Origin: Anditalea andensis
GTDB lineage: Bacteria > Bacteroidota > Bacteroidia > Cytophagales > Cyclobacteriaceae
Assembly: GCF_000714815.1 (NCBI RefSeq)
Contig: NZ_JMIH01000022.1
Span: forward strand, 331,494 to 395,493
Direction: 5' to 3'
DNA length: 64,000 bases
The number at the start of each line of letters is the position of its first letter. Positions within the stretch are counted from its first letter, which is position 1. This document shows positions 8,039 to 17,012 of this stretch, piece after piece. Made by a program: the position numbers and the translations under genes. The notes beneath the pieces were generated by a model. It did not search any database. It saw nothing but the letters and a program-made list of their open reading frames with translations, and was not told where the DNA came from.

Positions 8039-9982
8039 TTATTCTGTAATTTCTATGACTTTAAATTCCGTTCGCCGGTTCATCTGCCGTCCTTCAGGAT
8101 TGTCGGAGCCATCAGGGTTTTCATTTGGCGCTATTGGCCTGGATTCTCCATAACCTCTGGCTACTAGCCTGTCTTCTGCTATGCCCTGACTGATGATGTA
8201 TTGTACGGCAGACTCCGCTCTTCTTTGGGAAAGGTCCTGATTATATGTGTCAGAACCCCTACTATCAGTATGGGAACTTAATTCGATTCGGATATTTGGA
8301 TTGTCTTTAAGTATTTTGACCAATGCATTTAATTTCTCAGCTGCATCAGGGCGGATCTCAGCACGGTCAAAATCATAATATATGTCTTCCAGTACGATGG
8401 CTTTTTCTAATACGAGCTGCTCCAGTACGATAGTAGTGTCTAAGGTGACATTAGTGACATCCTGAATGAGGGTGGTCGGATCAGGTGTTTTTCCTACTGT
8501 AGAATAGGTTATACTCTGGGTAAAATATCCACTTTTGGATGCGATGATCGAAAATTCTTCATCGGGAGCCAGTCTAAAACGGGTTTGTCCCCTTGTATTG
8601 GTATTGTCTCCACCTGCCATTTTATTATTGACATCATATAGTGTTACCCTGGTTTGGGGAAGAATTTCTTCTGAACCATCATCCCTTCGTTCTTTGGTAG
8701 TCACGTTTAAAAAAACATTGATCACCTTGGGTTTGGGTGTACGGTCTTCGAAATAATAGATGTCATCATCTCCTACACCACCTTCACGGTTGGATGCTAA
8801 GAAACCATCCTTAGGAAAATTGGTAAAGAAAATACCAAAATCATCAGCCACTGAATTGATGTTTGGTCCAAGGTTTTTGATATTGAAGCCATTTCCGTCT
8901 GTCTCTGCCACGAAGATGTCCAGTTTACCAAAGCCCGGGTGTCCATCTGATGAAAAGAACAAATGGCCATTAGCTTCCTGTCTCGGGAAAAGTTCATTGC
9001 CGGGTGTATTGATATCAGGACCCAGGTTTTGAACATCTCCAAAATCCCCATTGGCCATTACAGTGGCTCTGTAAAGGTCTATGCCGCCATATCCCCCAGG
9101 TCTATTGGAAGAAAAGTAGAGGGTGCTGCCATCAGGACTAAAGGCAGGTGTAGAGTTCCAGTAGCTAACGTCGCCGTTTACGGCCATGTATACCGGTTCT
9201 GTAAAGGCAGCACCCCGAAAATAAGAGGCATAGAGGCTTACTTCCGGATTATCTCTTTTGGAAGTGGAATTTCCTCTGGCATATATGATCGTATTGCCAT
9301 CTGGACTGATTGCAATTGCACCTTGGTTCAATCCTTCTTCATTTCTGAATTCCGGCAGTGCCTGTACATTCTGCACATCTACCTTTACACCATCAGCACG
9401 CGCTCTGAACAGTTTTGTATAGGATTGTCCGGTAGCAGCATAGATGCCGCCACCGCCCCTGGAGCTGGTAAAGTATAGAAAATTTTCACTGACGATAGGA
9501 GCATAATCTATTCCCCTGGAATTAAGCAGTTCGTAATTTTCCAGTGTATGGTTTGGCCAGTAAGGGGTGATTTGTTCTATCTGCTTAAGGTTAGCTATCT
9601 GTCTTTCAGAGCTTATCTGGATGGTGTCGTTTAGTGATAGTTGTTTGGCCTGTTCAAAGGCTGCTATGGCTTCTTTATAATTGCCTTGGTCCCTGAGACT
9701 AAGACCTTTGTAATAATAGGTCTCTCCACTCCTATCTATTTCTATAAGCCTATCATAATAGGGTGTGGCTTTTTCCACTCTGTTTGATAGTCTGTAGCTT
9801 TCAGCTACTATGTGGTTGGCCTGTTGGTCGCTGGGATCTTTTTCCAAAATTTTTGAAAAAGTATTGATTGCCAGCTGGTATTCACCGGATTCAAACTGGG
9901 CCATGCCGCGCTGGCTGAGGCTGGTGCATGATCCTGTTAGAATGCATATAAAAAGTATAAATAAGAAATGATACTTCGTCAT
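8039..9982 (-). CDS. PorE-like lipoprotein: TPR, propeller, OmpA C-terminal domain
   Basis: About 647 residues from ATG 9982 (a longer frame begins at 10009). The leader ends in LTGSC, a lipobox. Domain order: TPR repeats (about 25-130), a WD40/PD40-like propeller with repeated ISPDGNTIIY and FSPDGSTLYFSS motifs (about 150-420), a carboxypeptidase-regulatory-like domain (about 430-510), and an OmpA peptidoglycan-binding domain (about 530-647; YYDFDRAEIRP, SHTDSRGSDTYN, LSQRRAESA). This is the architecture of PorE, a type IX secretion component anchored between outer membrane and peptidoglycan. Bacteroidota have several paralogues of this type, so the PorE assignment is an inference. Confidence 0.85.
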   Translation of the reverse strand: MTKYHFLFILFICILTGSCTSLSQRGMAQFESGEYQLAINTFSKILEKDPSDQQANHIVAESYRLSNRVEKATPYYDRLIEIDRSGETYYYKGLSLRDQGNYKEAIAAFEQAKQLSLNDTIQISSERQIANLKQIEQITPYWPNHTLENYELLNSRGIDYAPIVSENFLYFTSSRGGGGIYAATGQSYTKLFRARADGVKVDVQNVQALPEFRNEEGLNQGAIAISPDGNTIIYARGNSTSKRDNPEVSLYASYFRGAAFTEPVYMAVNGDVSYWNSTPAFSPDGSTLYFSSNRPGGYGGIDLYRATVMANGDFGDVQNLGPDINTPGNELFPRQEANGHLFFSSDGHPGFGKLDIFVAETDGNGFNIKNLGPNINSVADDFGIFFTNFPKDGFLASNREGGVGDDDIYYFEDRTPKPKVINVFLNVTTKERRDDGSEEILPQTRVTLYDVNNKMAGGDNTNTRGQTRFRLAPDEEFSIIASKSGYFTQSITYSTVGKTPDPTTLIQDVTNVTLDTTIVLEQLVLEKAIVLEDIYYDFDRAEIRPDAAEKLNALVKILKDNPNIRIELSSHTDSRGSDTYNQDLSQRRAESAVQYIISQGIAEDRLVARGYGESRPIAPNENPDGSDNPEGRQMNRRTEFKVIEITE

Positions 9983-10034
9983 TGAATTAGCGAGATTATT
10001 ATTTACCAATCCTAATATAGAACATAAATTAAAA

Positions 10035-10523
10035 TTAATTATTAAAATATTTATTTAACCAACTTTCTTCGGCACTTATCATCCATTTTTTCTCTAGATC
10101 CTGCTTCTTTTCCACTACAGGATTAAAAATATAAGTATCGCGTACCAGCTTACCGGAGGTGATATGGTTTTTAATGTCCGGAAGGGTGGTGGTGGCCACT
10201 TCTTCTCCGTCCATATAGGAAACTTTGCCCCGGTTGAGCAGATTCAGCCCCAGTTCATCCTCGATAGTCTTTAGTGTTTTGACAGAACTGTCTATGGAAC
10301 ATCCACTTGCACCTAGTTGGGATTCGTCCACGGCCAGTATTATAAATTTCCCCAATTTAATATCATATGATGTAGGCATCAATGTACCGTGTGTATTCCA
10401 TTTTTGGCAAAAATCCCTGAGTTTTTCGGATACGCTTTTTTCCTCTTCAGGAGTCAGTTTACGGTCTGATTGATACACCCATATTCGGGCATGATCGGGC
10501 ATTTCTTCGAAAGGTAAATACAT
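10035..10523 (-). CDS. conserved Bacteroidota protein, unknown function
   Basis: I take ATG 10523 (MYLPFEEMPDHARIWVYQ), giving 162 residues, because the longer frame to 10577 would start inside the terminator of the upstream gene. Soluble, no signal peptide or membrane segment. I recall this family as widespread in Bacteroidota and sometimes labelled ABC transporter ATPase, but no Walker A or signature motif is present here, so that label is not supported. It lies 53 bp upstream of the PorE-like gene start on the same strand. Function unknown. Confidence 0.75.
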   Translation of the reverse strand: MYLPFEEMPDHARIWVYQSDRKLTPEEEKSVSEKLRDFCQKWNTHGTLMPTSYDIKLGKFIILAVDESQLGASGCSIDSSVKTLKTIEDELGLNLLNRGKVSYMDGEEVATTTLPDIKNHITSGKLVRDTYIFNPVVEKKQDLEKKWMISAEESWLNKYFNN

Positions 10524-10551
10524 AAATTGTGTAGTTAGAAATAGCGCATAT

Positions 10552-10588
10552 AAAAAGCCTCTTTTTCGTAACGTCAAAAGAGGCTTTT
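10552..10588 (-). terminator. terminator of the Fe-S gene pair
   Basis: Long stem AAAAGCCTCTTTT / AAAAGAGGCTTTT with a ten-base loop. It works on either strand, but its position 48 bp after the stop at 10637 fits the minus-strand Fe-S operon. It also argues against a start at 10577 for the next gene. Confidence 0.8.
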
Positions 10589-10636
10589 AGGATACTAAAT
10601 ATGAATAAAATTTTGATCTGAATAAATACCTGCTGA

Positions 10637-11428
10637 TTAAAGTCCCTGGTCTTTGGCTATCATTTCGGCTATATCGTATACCTGCACGTCGTTTTCTCTG
10701 TTCTTGTTCTTGATACCGTCCGTCATCATGGTAAGGCAGAAAGGGCACCCCACCGCAATAGCTGAAGCACCTGTGTCCAATGCCTCTTCGGTGCGTTCTA
10801 TGTTGATGTCTTTTTTGCCTGGCTCGGGCTCTTTGTACATCTGAGCGCCTCCGGCGCCACAGCACAGTCCTTTAGTCCTGCATCTTTTCATCTCTACCAG
10901 TTCCACATCCAGCGCTTTGATAACTTCCCTTGGGGCTTCATATACATTATTGGCCCTGCCCAGGAAGCAGCTGTCGTGGAAGGTAATTTTTTTACCTTTA
11001 AATCCTCCACCACCCTGCATGGTGACTTTTCCTTCATTGATAAGTTGCTGTAGAAAAGTGGAATGGTGGATCACCTCATAGTGACCTCCCAGAGCAGGGT
11101 ATTCGTTTTTGATCGTATTAAAGCAGTGCGGACAGGCCGTTACTACTTTTTTAATGTTGTATCCGTTTAGTACCTGTATGTTGCTTACGGCCTGCATTTG
11201 AAAGAGGAATTCATTTCCTGCTCTCCTTGCAGGATCTCCGGTGCAGGTTTCCTCAGGTCCCAAGACGGCGAAGCTAACGCCTACTTTATTCAGTATTTTT
11301 ACGAATGCCTGAGTTACGGCTTTATATCGGTCATCAAATGAACCGGCACATCCTACCCAAAAAAGTATTTCAGGAGATTCGCCAGACGCGGCCATTTCGG
11401 CCATAGTGGGTACTTTATATGTTGACAT
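10637..11428 (-). CDS. CCG-domain Fe-S protein (HdrB-like)
   Basis: A 263-residue protein from ATG 11428 (MSTYKVPTMAEM); the frame extends to 11458. Two cysteine-rich CCG-type modules are visible: CTGD followed by ACPHCF in the first half and LCCGAGGAQ plus CPFC in the second. These match HdrB, GlpC and LutA-type subunits that bind an unusual iron-sulfur cluster and work with a 4Fe-4S membrane partner. The gene lies 64 bp downstream of exactly such a partner, so the two probably form a membrane-bound quinone- or disulfide-linked oxidoreductase. The physiological donor or acceptor is unknown. Confidence 0.85.
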   Translation of the reverse strand: MSTYKVPTMAEMAASGESPEILFWVGCAGSFDDRYKAVTQAFVKILNKVGVSFAVLGPEETCTGDPARRAGNEFLFQMQAVSNIQVLNGYNIKKVVTACPHCFNTIKNEYPALGGHYEVIHHSTFLQQLINEGKVTMQGGGGFKGKKITFHDSCFLGRANNVYEAPREVIKALDVELVEMKRCRTKGLCCGAGGAQMYKEPEPGKKDINIERTEEALDTGASAIAVGCPFCLTMMTDGIKNKNRENDVQVYDIAEMIAKDQGL

Positions 11429-11492
11429 GTTGGTTGTTTTAAGTTTTAAATCGTCCACGGTCGACAGTCGACTTTTGGTCGCGGACTTATGT

Positions 11493-12830
11493 TTATTTCG
11501 TTTCCTCCGCCTTAAGCTTATCCGCCCAGTTGAAGCGGTCGGAGGGCGAGAATTTCCATGGCGAGAAACTAGTTTCTATGTTTTGGAACATGGCATTCCA
11601 CTGCTGAGGGGTACCGCTTTCTTCCATGGCTATATATCTTCTCATTTCTATGATGATAGCTAGTGGATCAATATTTACCGGGCAAGCTTCCACACAGGCA
11701 TTACAGCTGGTGCAGGCAAAAATTTCTTCTTTAGTGATATAGTCTCCAAGTAGGGATTTGCCGTCTTCCAGTCCTGGACCTCCTTTGTCTATGCTGATGG
11801 CTACTTCCTCAGCCCTGTCACGGGTATCCATCATAATTTTACGTGGAGAGAGGAGCTTGCCGGTCATATTGGCTGGGCACTGGTCAGTACATCTACCACA
11901 TTCTGTACAGGAAAAGGCATTCAGTACATTCACCCATGATAGATCATTAACATCTTTAGCTCCAAATCGAGCTATTTCCGCAGGAGCTTCGCCTTCAGGG
12001 GTATTCGCTGGAAGACCCAACATCATGTTCACCTCATTGGTAACCGCTTCCATATTGTCCATCTGACCTTTTGGCTTCAGGTTGGAGTAGTAGACGTTCG
12101 GAAATGCCAAAAATATGTGAAGGTGCTTAGAGTAGGTCACATATACAGCAAAGGCCAGTATACCAATGATATGGAACCACCAGGCGACTCTCTCGATGAT
12201 AAAGAGCGTTTCTGCTCCCATATCTATAAACAGGGGTTTGATTAAGCTACTAAAAAATAGTCCGTCTATCTGCGTATAATAACCGAATCCTTTATCTGCT
12301 AGGGCCTGGTCCGTCGCATTCATCACTAAGATCGCGATCATCAGCGTAATTTCCGCCATCAGGATGATGTTGGCATCCAGTCCTGGCCAGCCTTTTAATT
12401 CCCTTGCTGTAAATCTTTTTATAGCTATAGCATTTCTCCTTATCAGGAAAATAATAGAAGCCACCAAAGTACCTACAGCCAGAAATTCAAATATATTCAA
12501 GGCGACTACGTACCATGTGCCTGTAAACGGAGCAAAGAATCTGTGCTGCCCCGAAAGACCATCGATGACGAATTCCAGTATTTCAAGGTTAATAATAATA
12601 AAGCCGATATACAGAAACAGGTGGAGAATGGCTGGTACTATGCGTTTGAACATTTTTTTCTGGCCAAAAGCCACCAAGCCCATCACCTTTAGACGTTCGC
12701 TGGGATTATCGGTTCTGTCGGACTCCTTGCCCAGCAAAATGGCCCTTCTCAGAAAGCTCACCCTTCTGTACAATATATATCCTGCTATTATGAAAATGAG
12801 CAGAAAAATTAATCTGGATAAAATACTCAT
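11493..12830 (-). CDS. membrane 4Fe-4S dicluster protein (HdrC/NarI-like)
   Basis: 445 residues. The N-terminal half has about six hydrophobic segments, as in NarI-like cytochrome b membrane subunits; the C-terminal half has two 4Fe-4S motifs, CTECGRCTDQCP and CTSCNACVEACP. ATG 12830 opens directly onto the first membrane helix. Together with the CCG protein behind it this resembles HdrDE/DsrMK-type units that move electrons between the quinone pool and a soluble partner. The partner is not in the window. Family-level call is solid. Confidence 0.85.
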   Translation of the reverse strand: MSILSRLIFLLIFIIAGYILYRRVSFLRRAILLGKESDRTDNPSERLKVMGLVAFGQKKMFKRIVPAILHLFLYIGFIIINLEILEFVIDGLSGQHRFFAPFTGTWYVVALNIFEFLAVGTLVASIIFLIRRNAIAIKRFTARELKGWPGLDANIILMAEITLMIAILVMNATDQALADKGFGYYTQIDGLFFSSLIKPLFIDMGAETLFIIERVAWWFHIIGILAFAVYVTYSKHLHIFLAFPNVYYSNLKPKGQMDNMEAVTNEVNMMLGLPANTPEGEAPAEIARFGAKDVNDLSWVNVLNAFSCTECGRCTDQCPANMTGKLLSPRKIMMDTRDRAEEVAISIDKGGPGLEDGKSLLGDYITKEEIFACTSCNACVEACPVNIDPLAIIIEMRRYIAMEESGTPQQWNAMFQNIETSFSPWKFSPSDRFNWADKLKAEETK

Positions 12831-12886
12831 ATTGAAATGATTAAATTATTTGGGTTGGTTTTCTTATTATTTTTTTCTTTAAATGA

Positions 12887-12917
12887 TTTGGAGGAAAAGA
12901 ACATTTACCTACCTTTG
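12887..12917 (+). promoter_or_regulatory. Bacteroidota-type promoter of tRNA-Phe
   Basis: TTTG at 12887-12890, 19 nt spacer, TACCTTTG at 12910-12917. This is an exact fit to the -33 TTTG and -7 TAnnTTTG consensus. Transcription would start about 8 nt before the tRNA. Confidence 0.8.
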
Positions 12918-12931
12918 CATCACTTTACAAC

Positions 12932-13004
12932 GGTGATGTAGCTCAGTTGGTAGAGCATCGGACTGAAAATCCGTGAGTCGATGGTTCGAATCCATTCATC
13001 ACCA
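12932..13004 (+). tRNA. tRNA-Phe (GAA)
   Basis: A 73-nt cloverleaf: acceptor GGTGATG/CATCACC, D arm GCTC/GAGC with AGTTGGTA loop, anticodon loop CTGAAAA giving GAA, T arm GATGG/CCATT around TTCGAAT, discriminator A. The terminal CCA is not encoded. Own promoter and terminator, so a single-gene unit. Confidence 0.97.
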
Positions 13005-13005
13005 C

Positions 13006-13034
13006 AAGCCCTTGAGAAATCAAGGGCTTTTTTT
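13006..13034 (+). terminator. terminator of tRNA-Phe
   Basis: Stem AAGCCCTTGA / TCAAGGGCTT with GAAA tetraloop, then a T run, beginning two bases after the tRNA. Confidence 0.9.
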
Positions 13035-13292
13035 ATTGCCATGCTTGGTGTAAAGGTGTGTATTAAATTGTCCATATTTTTCCTGTATAATATCCTGCAA
13101 AATAATAAATTGTAAGCATGCATACTATTTGCGCCCACAATTTAAAATGAGTCTAAGTTGCCGGCATTTAAAGATAGGCAATCAGGTGCTAACCGGAAAC
13201 TTATTTTAGGCTTTTTAGTATCCTTTTAAATATTTTTAAATTTTTCCTCATCTTTCTGTAACATTACCTCAATGAGATCATCACCTACATAA

Positions 13293-13790
13293 ATGAAGAC
13301 TTTTTTTGAAGCACATATCTGGCCCCTGAAAAGCAAACTGTACAGGATGGCGTTCCTCTGGCTAAAGGACCGGGATGAAGCCAATGATGCTGTCCAGGAA
13401 GTGATGGAGAAAGCATGGATACGAAGAGTTGAACTTCAGAAAATGAACAATCATGTAGGCTGGCTGGTGAGGGCGCTGAAAAACCAGAGCATGCAGCATT
13501 TCAGGTCAGGGAAAAAGATAGAACCTATGGGCGGACAGGATTTTGCAGAACCTGAAATGGAAGAATCAGATTCGGGAGAGGCATACCGGAGAGTTTTCAG
13601 TTTTCTGGAACAGCTGCCCGAAAAGCAGAAAGAAGTATTTGTTCTCCGGGAAGTGGAGGGGCTCACTTATGAGGAAATAGCGGAATATCTGGAGATCAGC
13701 ATGGACCAGGTTAAGGTGAACATCTTCAGAGCCAGAAAGATCCTGCGGGAATATTTATTAAATCAAGTGACACATGGCAGAAAGAATTGA
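13293..13790 (+). CDS. ECF-type RNA polymerase sigma factor
   Basis: 165 residues with sigma region 2 (about 10-75; DRDEANDAVQEVMEKAW) and region 4 (about 105-155; LPEKQKEVFVLREVEGLTYEEIAE). The length and absence of region 3 are typical of ECF factors. The gene overlaps the next one by 17 bp; that protein has a single membrane helix and is the likely anti-sigma factor. Two DUF4252 genes follow, so the four genes form one stress or envelope regulon unit. What signal it answers is not visible. Confidence 0.95.
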   Translation: MKTFFEAHIWPLKSKLYRMAFLWLKDRDEANDAVQEVMEKAWIRRVELQKMNNHVGWLVRALKNQSMQHFRSGKKIEPMGGQDFAEPEMEESDSGEAYRRVFSFLEQLPEKQKEVFVLREVEGLTYEEIAEYLEISMDQVKVNIFRARKILREYLLNQVTHGRKN

Positions 13791-14205
13791 ATATTTACTA
13801 GAGAAATATTGGGCAGGGGAAAGTAGCCTAGAGGAAGAGAAAGAATTGAAGGGTCTTTTAAATACATCGGATCAGTTTTCTGTAGAGAAGGAATTCTTTG
13901 AAGAAGTTGGCCTGCTGAAAGACGAAGAGCCGGCTCGGCTTAAAAAACCCGCCTACCGCAGCTTTGGTCCTGAATGGCTAAAAATGGCAGCAGTCTTTGC
14001 GCTTTTTATGGCTGTGACCGCCATCGTATTCCAGTACCAAAAGTATCAGGAGCGGAAGGAAGAAGCGTTGGCCTATGCGCAGGTGATGGAAGCCTTCACA
14101 CTGATCAATGACCATATGCTGAAAGGCACAAATAAATTGGAGGCCATGGAGGAATTCAGGCATTTAAAAACAGCTCAAGAAATATTTGAACTAAGACAAG
14201 ATTAA
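13774..14205 (+). CDS. anti-sigma-like single-pass membrane protein
   Basis: 143 residues: charged cytoplasmic N-terminal half (YLLEKYWAGESSLEEEKEL, a pattern common at the start of Bacteroidota anti-sigma-type proteins), one hydrophobic helix at about residues 68-86, and a short periplasmic tail. Starts inside the sigma gene, so translation is coupled. No zinc-binding ZAS motif is present, which is usual in this phylum. Anti-sigma function is inferred from position and topology. Confidence 0.7.
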   Translation: MAERIEYLLEKYWAGESSLEEEKELKGLLNTSDQFSVEKEFFEEVGLLKDEEPARLKKPAYRSFGPEWLKMAAVFALFMAVTAIVFQYQKYQERKEEALAYAQVMEAFTLINDHMLKGTNKLEAMEEFRHLKTAQEIFELRQD

Positions 14206-14209
14206 AGTT

Positions 14210-14743
14210 ATGAAAAAATATATAGTAGCAATCCTTATGTGCCTGGTAGTCAGCGGCGCGAAGGCACAGGATGATGCCATAGTGAAGTTTTTTTCCAAAT
14301 ACATGGAAGATGACCGCTTCTCAAGGGTTTATATCAGCCCAAAGATGATGCAGATGGCAGGGGGCTTCATGAAAAGTGAAGCAGATAAGCTAAAAAAAGA
14401 TGAAAAGGATCTAGGTGAGCTCATCACGAAAGTCAGGGGGATCAGGATTTTAAGTGCGGATAAGGTAAACGGTAAAAGCTTTTATAACGAGGCCATGGGC
14501 ACCTTGACCCGAAACAAATACGAGGATCTCATGGACGTTCAGGACAAATCCTCCAGCGTAAAATTTATGGTCCGTGAAGAAGGGGGGCGTGTCAAAGAAC
14601 TTTTGATGATCACGGGATCAGCAGATGGATTTACGCTTCTTAGCATGCTGGGTGATTTTACTTATCAGGATTTAAACATCCTGGCAGAAAACACCAATAT
14701 GCCCGGTATGCAGGAATATCAAAGCGGTCAGAAAAGAAAATAA
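14210..14743 (+). CDS. DUF4252 exported protein
   Basis: 177 residues with a signal peptide (about 1-19, ending GAKA). The mature part begins with the FFSKYMEDDRFSRVYISPKMM pattern that I associate with DUF4252, a Bacteroidota family of unknown function usually found behind an ECF sigma factor. Starts five bases after the anti-sigma-like gene and is followed 14 bp later by a paralogue. Probably a periplasmic target or sensor protein of the sigma factor; this is inference. Confidence 0.75.
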   Translation: MKKYIVAILMCLVVSGAKAQDDAIVKFFSKYMEDDRFSRVYISPKMMQMAGGFMKSEADKLKKDEKDLGELITKVRGIRILSADKVNGKSFYNEAMGTLTRNKYEDLMDVQDKSSSVKFMVREEGGRVKELLMITGSADGFTLLSMLGDFTYQDLNILAENTNMPGMQEYQSGQKRK

Positions 14744-14757
14744 TTAAATCTATATAT

Positions 14758-15240
14758 ATGTCAATTATGAAAAAACTATTCTTAGCGGCCCTGTTTCTGG
14801 CCATAAATATTTCTGTATTTGCCCAAAGCAAAAGTGTAGAGTCCCTTTATAATAAGTATAAAAACGACAAAGATTTCTTCCATATGGATCTAGGGGGCAA
14901 TTTTATGAATTTTGCCAAAGGGCTGAATATTTCGCTGGATGAAGATAACATGCAGACCATAGCCAAATCTGTAGAAAGGGTTAAGTTCTTTAAGTTGCCA
15001 ACCGGAGGAACCGCTAAATCTGATTTTACCGCTTTGCAGAAAGGTCTTGTAAAAGAGCGATTCGAACTGATGATGGAAGTATCAGAAAAGAAAAGCGGGG
15101 TAACGATGTACTCCAAAGGCGGAAATAAAATCCAGGACATTATTATCCTGATTGCCGGTGAGGGTTCGGATTATATCGTGTTGGAGCTAAAGGGGGATTT
15201 TGATGCCAAGACGCTGGCGAAAGCTGGTTCTTCTTATTGA
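14758..15240 (+). CDS. second DUF4252 exported protein
   Basis: 160 residues; signal peptide about 1-22 ending FAQ (start ATG 14758, or ATG 14767). The mature sequence (YNKYKNDKDFFHMDLGGNFMNF) parallels the upstream paralogue, and both share the pattern of a central charged helix and a C-terminal strand region. Last gene of the sigma-factor operon, with an AT-rich hairpin behind it. Function unknown. Confidence 0.75.
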   Translation: MSIMKKLFLAALFLAINISVFAQSKSVESLYNKYKNDKDFFHMDLGGNFMNFAKGLNISLDEDNMQTIAKSVERVKFFKLPTGGTAKSDFTALQKGLVKERFELMMEVSEKKSGVTMYSKGGNKIQDIIILIAGEGSDYIVLELKGDFDAKTLAKAGSSY

Positions 15241-15253
15241 ATTAGGATTTTAG

Positions 15254-15287
15254 ATTCATGATTTCAGAATTGAAATCATGAATTTCT
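15254..15287 (+). terminator. AT-rich hairpin behind the sigma-factor operon
   Basis: Perfect 13-bp stem ATTCATGATTTCA / TGAAATCATGAAT with a four-base loop, followed by TTCTTAA. The T tail is weak, but the position 14 bp after the last stop codon fits a terminator. Confidence 0.6.
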
Positions 15288-15429
15288 TAACTCTCTGCTT
15301 TTCTGTTACTGATGTACTTTAATTTAAAATATAAAAACTATAAATAGCGAACAAAGCCAAAAGAAGAATCGAATTTAAATTTAAAAGACTATAATATTGT
15401 TATTTTTAAAGAGTATTAAATTAATTAAA

Positions 15430-15798
15430 CAAAAAAACGTTCAGGCAAAAATGAGATTAGAAAGCACTTTCTAAAATTAAAACAATTTGATGCCTATAAA
15501 TATAGTGGAGAGGTAAAATTGATAAATGTTGCTCTGGATATTAAGTAATGAATGAGAAATATGTGGGAATAGTATTTTGGTTGACACTTATATTGTTCTT
15601 TACTTATTATCTGGTAATGAAACTATTGCAGATGTTTTAAATGAAAATGTAATTTTTCTTTCTTTTATCGCAGAATTAAAAAACATTTGGATAAAAAGAC
15701 TTAGTATTGAAGAATTAATAAAAACTGATATTTCGTTTCTCACCAGACAATTCGAGATCAGACGATTAAGAAACTTTAATTTTAATGTTATCACATAA
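15430..15798 (+). pseudogene. degenerate PIN-domain (VapC-like) toxin-antitoxin remnant
   Basis: From 15577 to 15798 a frame without an ATG start reads VDTYIVLYLLSGNETIADVL and then FLSFIAELKN, which resembles the beginning of PIN-domain VapC toxins (VDTNxxLYLLSG, then I-S-x-I-x-E-L). It then stops at about 73 residues, roughly half the family length. The preceding 100 bases read KQFDAYKYSGEVKL and, after in-frame stops, MRNMWE, which may be the tail of the antitoxin. The region is AT-rich, lacks a good start and has stop codons, so I call it decayed. The family match is from memory of motif patterns only. Confidence 0.4.
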
Positions 15799-15854
15799 TC
15801 TCTAAATGTGCATACTTGTAGGAAGTTATATTATTTGCATTACTAAAAATATTT

Positions 15855-17012
15855 ATGAAACATTTTTTCATCCTATTAATAGCATTTAGCTTAATCGTAT
15901 CTTGTCATAACACATCAAAAAATGAGTCGGTTACAAAGGGTTTACAATTAGTGCAAACAGGAGAATATACAATACCAATCGATTTGGAAACTTCGAACGC
16001 TCATTTGTTGGCATATGTAGACACTTGGAATGGGAAAGATTATTTACATTTTGTAAACCCGAAAAACCACACTTATTATTTTTATGATTTTGAGACGAGA
16101 TCGATAGTGAATAAAATTTTAATTGAACGGGAAGGTCCCAATGGAATAGATGAAGTATGGTCAACTCAGGCTATTTCGCAGGATACTTTAATAAGTTCCA
16201 CCTATAAAGGTTTGTTTTTTATAAATGATAATAGTGAAATAATTTTTAGGGCGCTATCAAATGATTCTGATATAAACGAAAACCATATTCCATCATTTGC
16301 ATATTCTGGGATAAATGATTTAAAAGAAAATGTTTATCAGACAGCGCTGAACCCTCCCATTGAAAATGAAAACCCTTATCTGTTTTGTGACTTTAATTTG
16401 GATTTTCGGGTACAGAATCCTTTTATAAGATACAAGGATTTCTGGGAGGAGTATACCATTTATAGGCAGCTAAGTTTACAAAATTTAGTGGAATACGGTA
16501 TGTATATTTCGCATGAGCCCCAATCTTGTAGAATAGGGGATAAAATAATAGTAAGCCACAAATTTTCAGATGATGTAGCGATAATAGAAAATCAAAAAAT
16601 CGTAAATAAGAAAAAGCTAGTAGGTGAACATTTGGAAAGCATAGATCTTAAAGCCTATTTTAACTCTTACGTAATCGGTGAAAGAGGACCTGAATTTAAA
16701 AAAGATAGAGTTACCCAGTATGAAGGTATATTTTATGATGATAATAGTGAGTTAGTATACCGTTTTGTGCTAAATGCAGGAGAAAGTGTTTTAGAGGATA
16801 AAGTTAAAGGTATAAAACCCGTTTATCAAGATTCTTATTTATTAGTTGCCAATAAAAATTTGGATAAATTAGGACAGTTAAAAGTTCCAAATGTTCTTGT
16901 GAATGATAACCCAACTTTCATTCACCAAGGAAGACTGTATTTTTTAAAAAGAGATCAAGAATTCGAAGATAAGTGTCAATTTTTGGTTTTTGAATTAAAG
17001 GGGGTTGAATAG
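15855..17012 (+). CDS. propeller-type lipoprotein (DUF4221-like)
   Basis: 385 residues with a lipoprotein leader (FSLIVSC at about 11-17). The mature part is a series of beta-strand-rich segments with motifs such as FYDFETRSIVNKI and EREGPNGI, and FINDNSEIIF. This resembles the DUF4221 or 6-bladed beta-propeller lipoproteins of Bacteroidota. Two similar proteins occur in this window (47669 and 54757). Codon use is more AT-rich than in neighbouring genes. Stands alone; function unknown. Confidence 0.7.
   Translation: MKHFFILLIAFSLIVSCHNTSKNESVTKGLQLVQTGEYTIPIDLETSNAHLLAYVDTWNGKDYLHFVNPKNHTYYFYDFETRSIVNKILIEREGPNGIDEVWSTQAISQDTLISSTYKGLFFINDNSEIIFRALSNDSDINENHIPSFAYSGINDLKENVYQTALNPPIENENPYLFCDFNLDFRVQNPFIRYKDFWEEYTIYRQLSLQNLVEYGMYISHEPQSCRIGDKIIVSHKFSDDVAIIENQKIVNKKKLVGEHLESIDLKAYFNSYVIGERGPEFKKDRVTQYEGIFYDDNSELVYRFVLNAGESVLEDKVKGIKPVYQDSYLLVANKNLDKLGQLKVPNVLVNDNPTFIHQGRLYFLKRDQEFEDKCQFLVFELKGVE

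Noticed and set aside
8963..9478. 171-codon open frame on plus
   Set aside because: Antisense to the propeller region of the PorE-like gene; no motif of its own.
10524..10577. Earlier start for the conserved Bacteroidota protein
   Set aside because: The additional codons overlap the terminator hairpin of the upstream Fe-S operon.
12920..13138. 72-codon open frame on minus
   Set aside because: Runs across tRNA-Phe and its terminator; not a protein gene.
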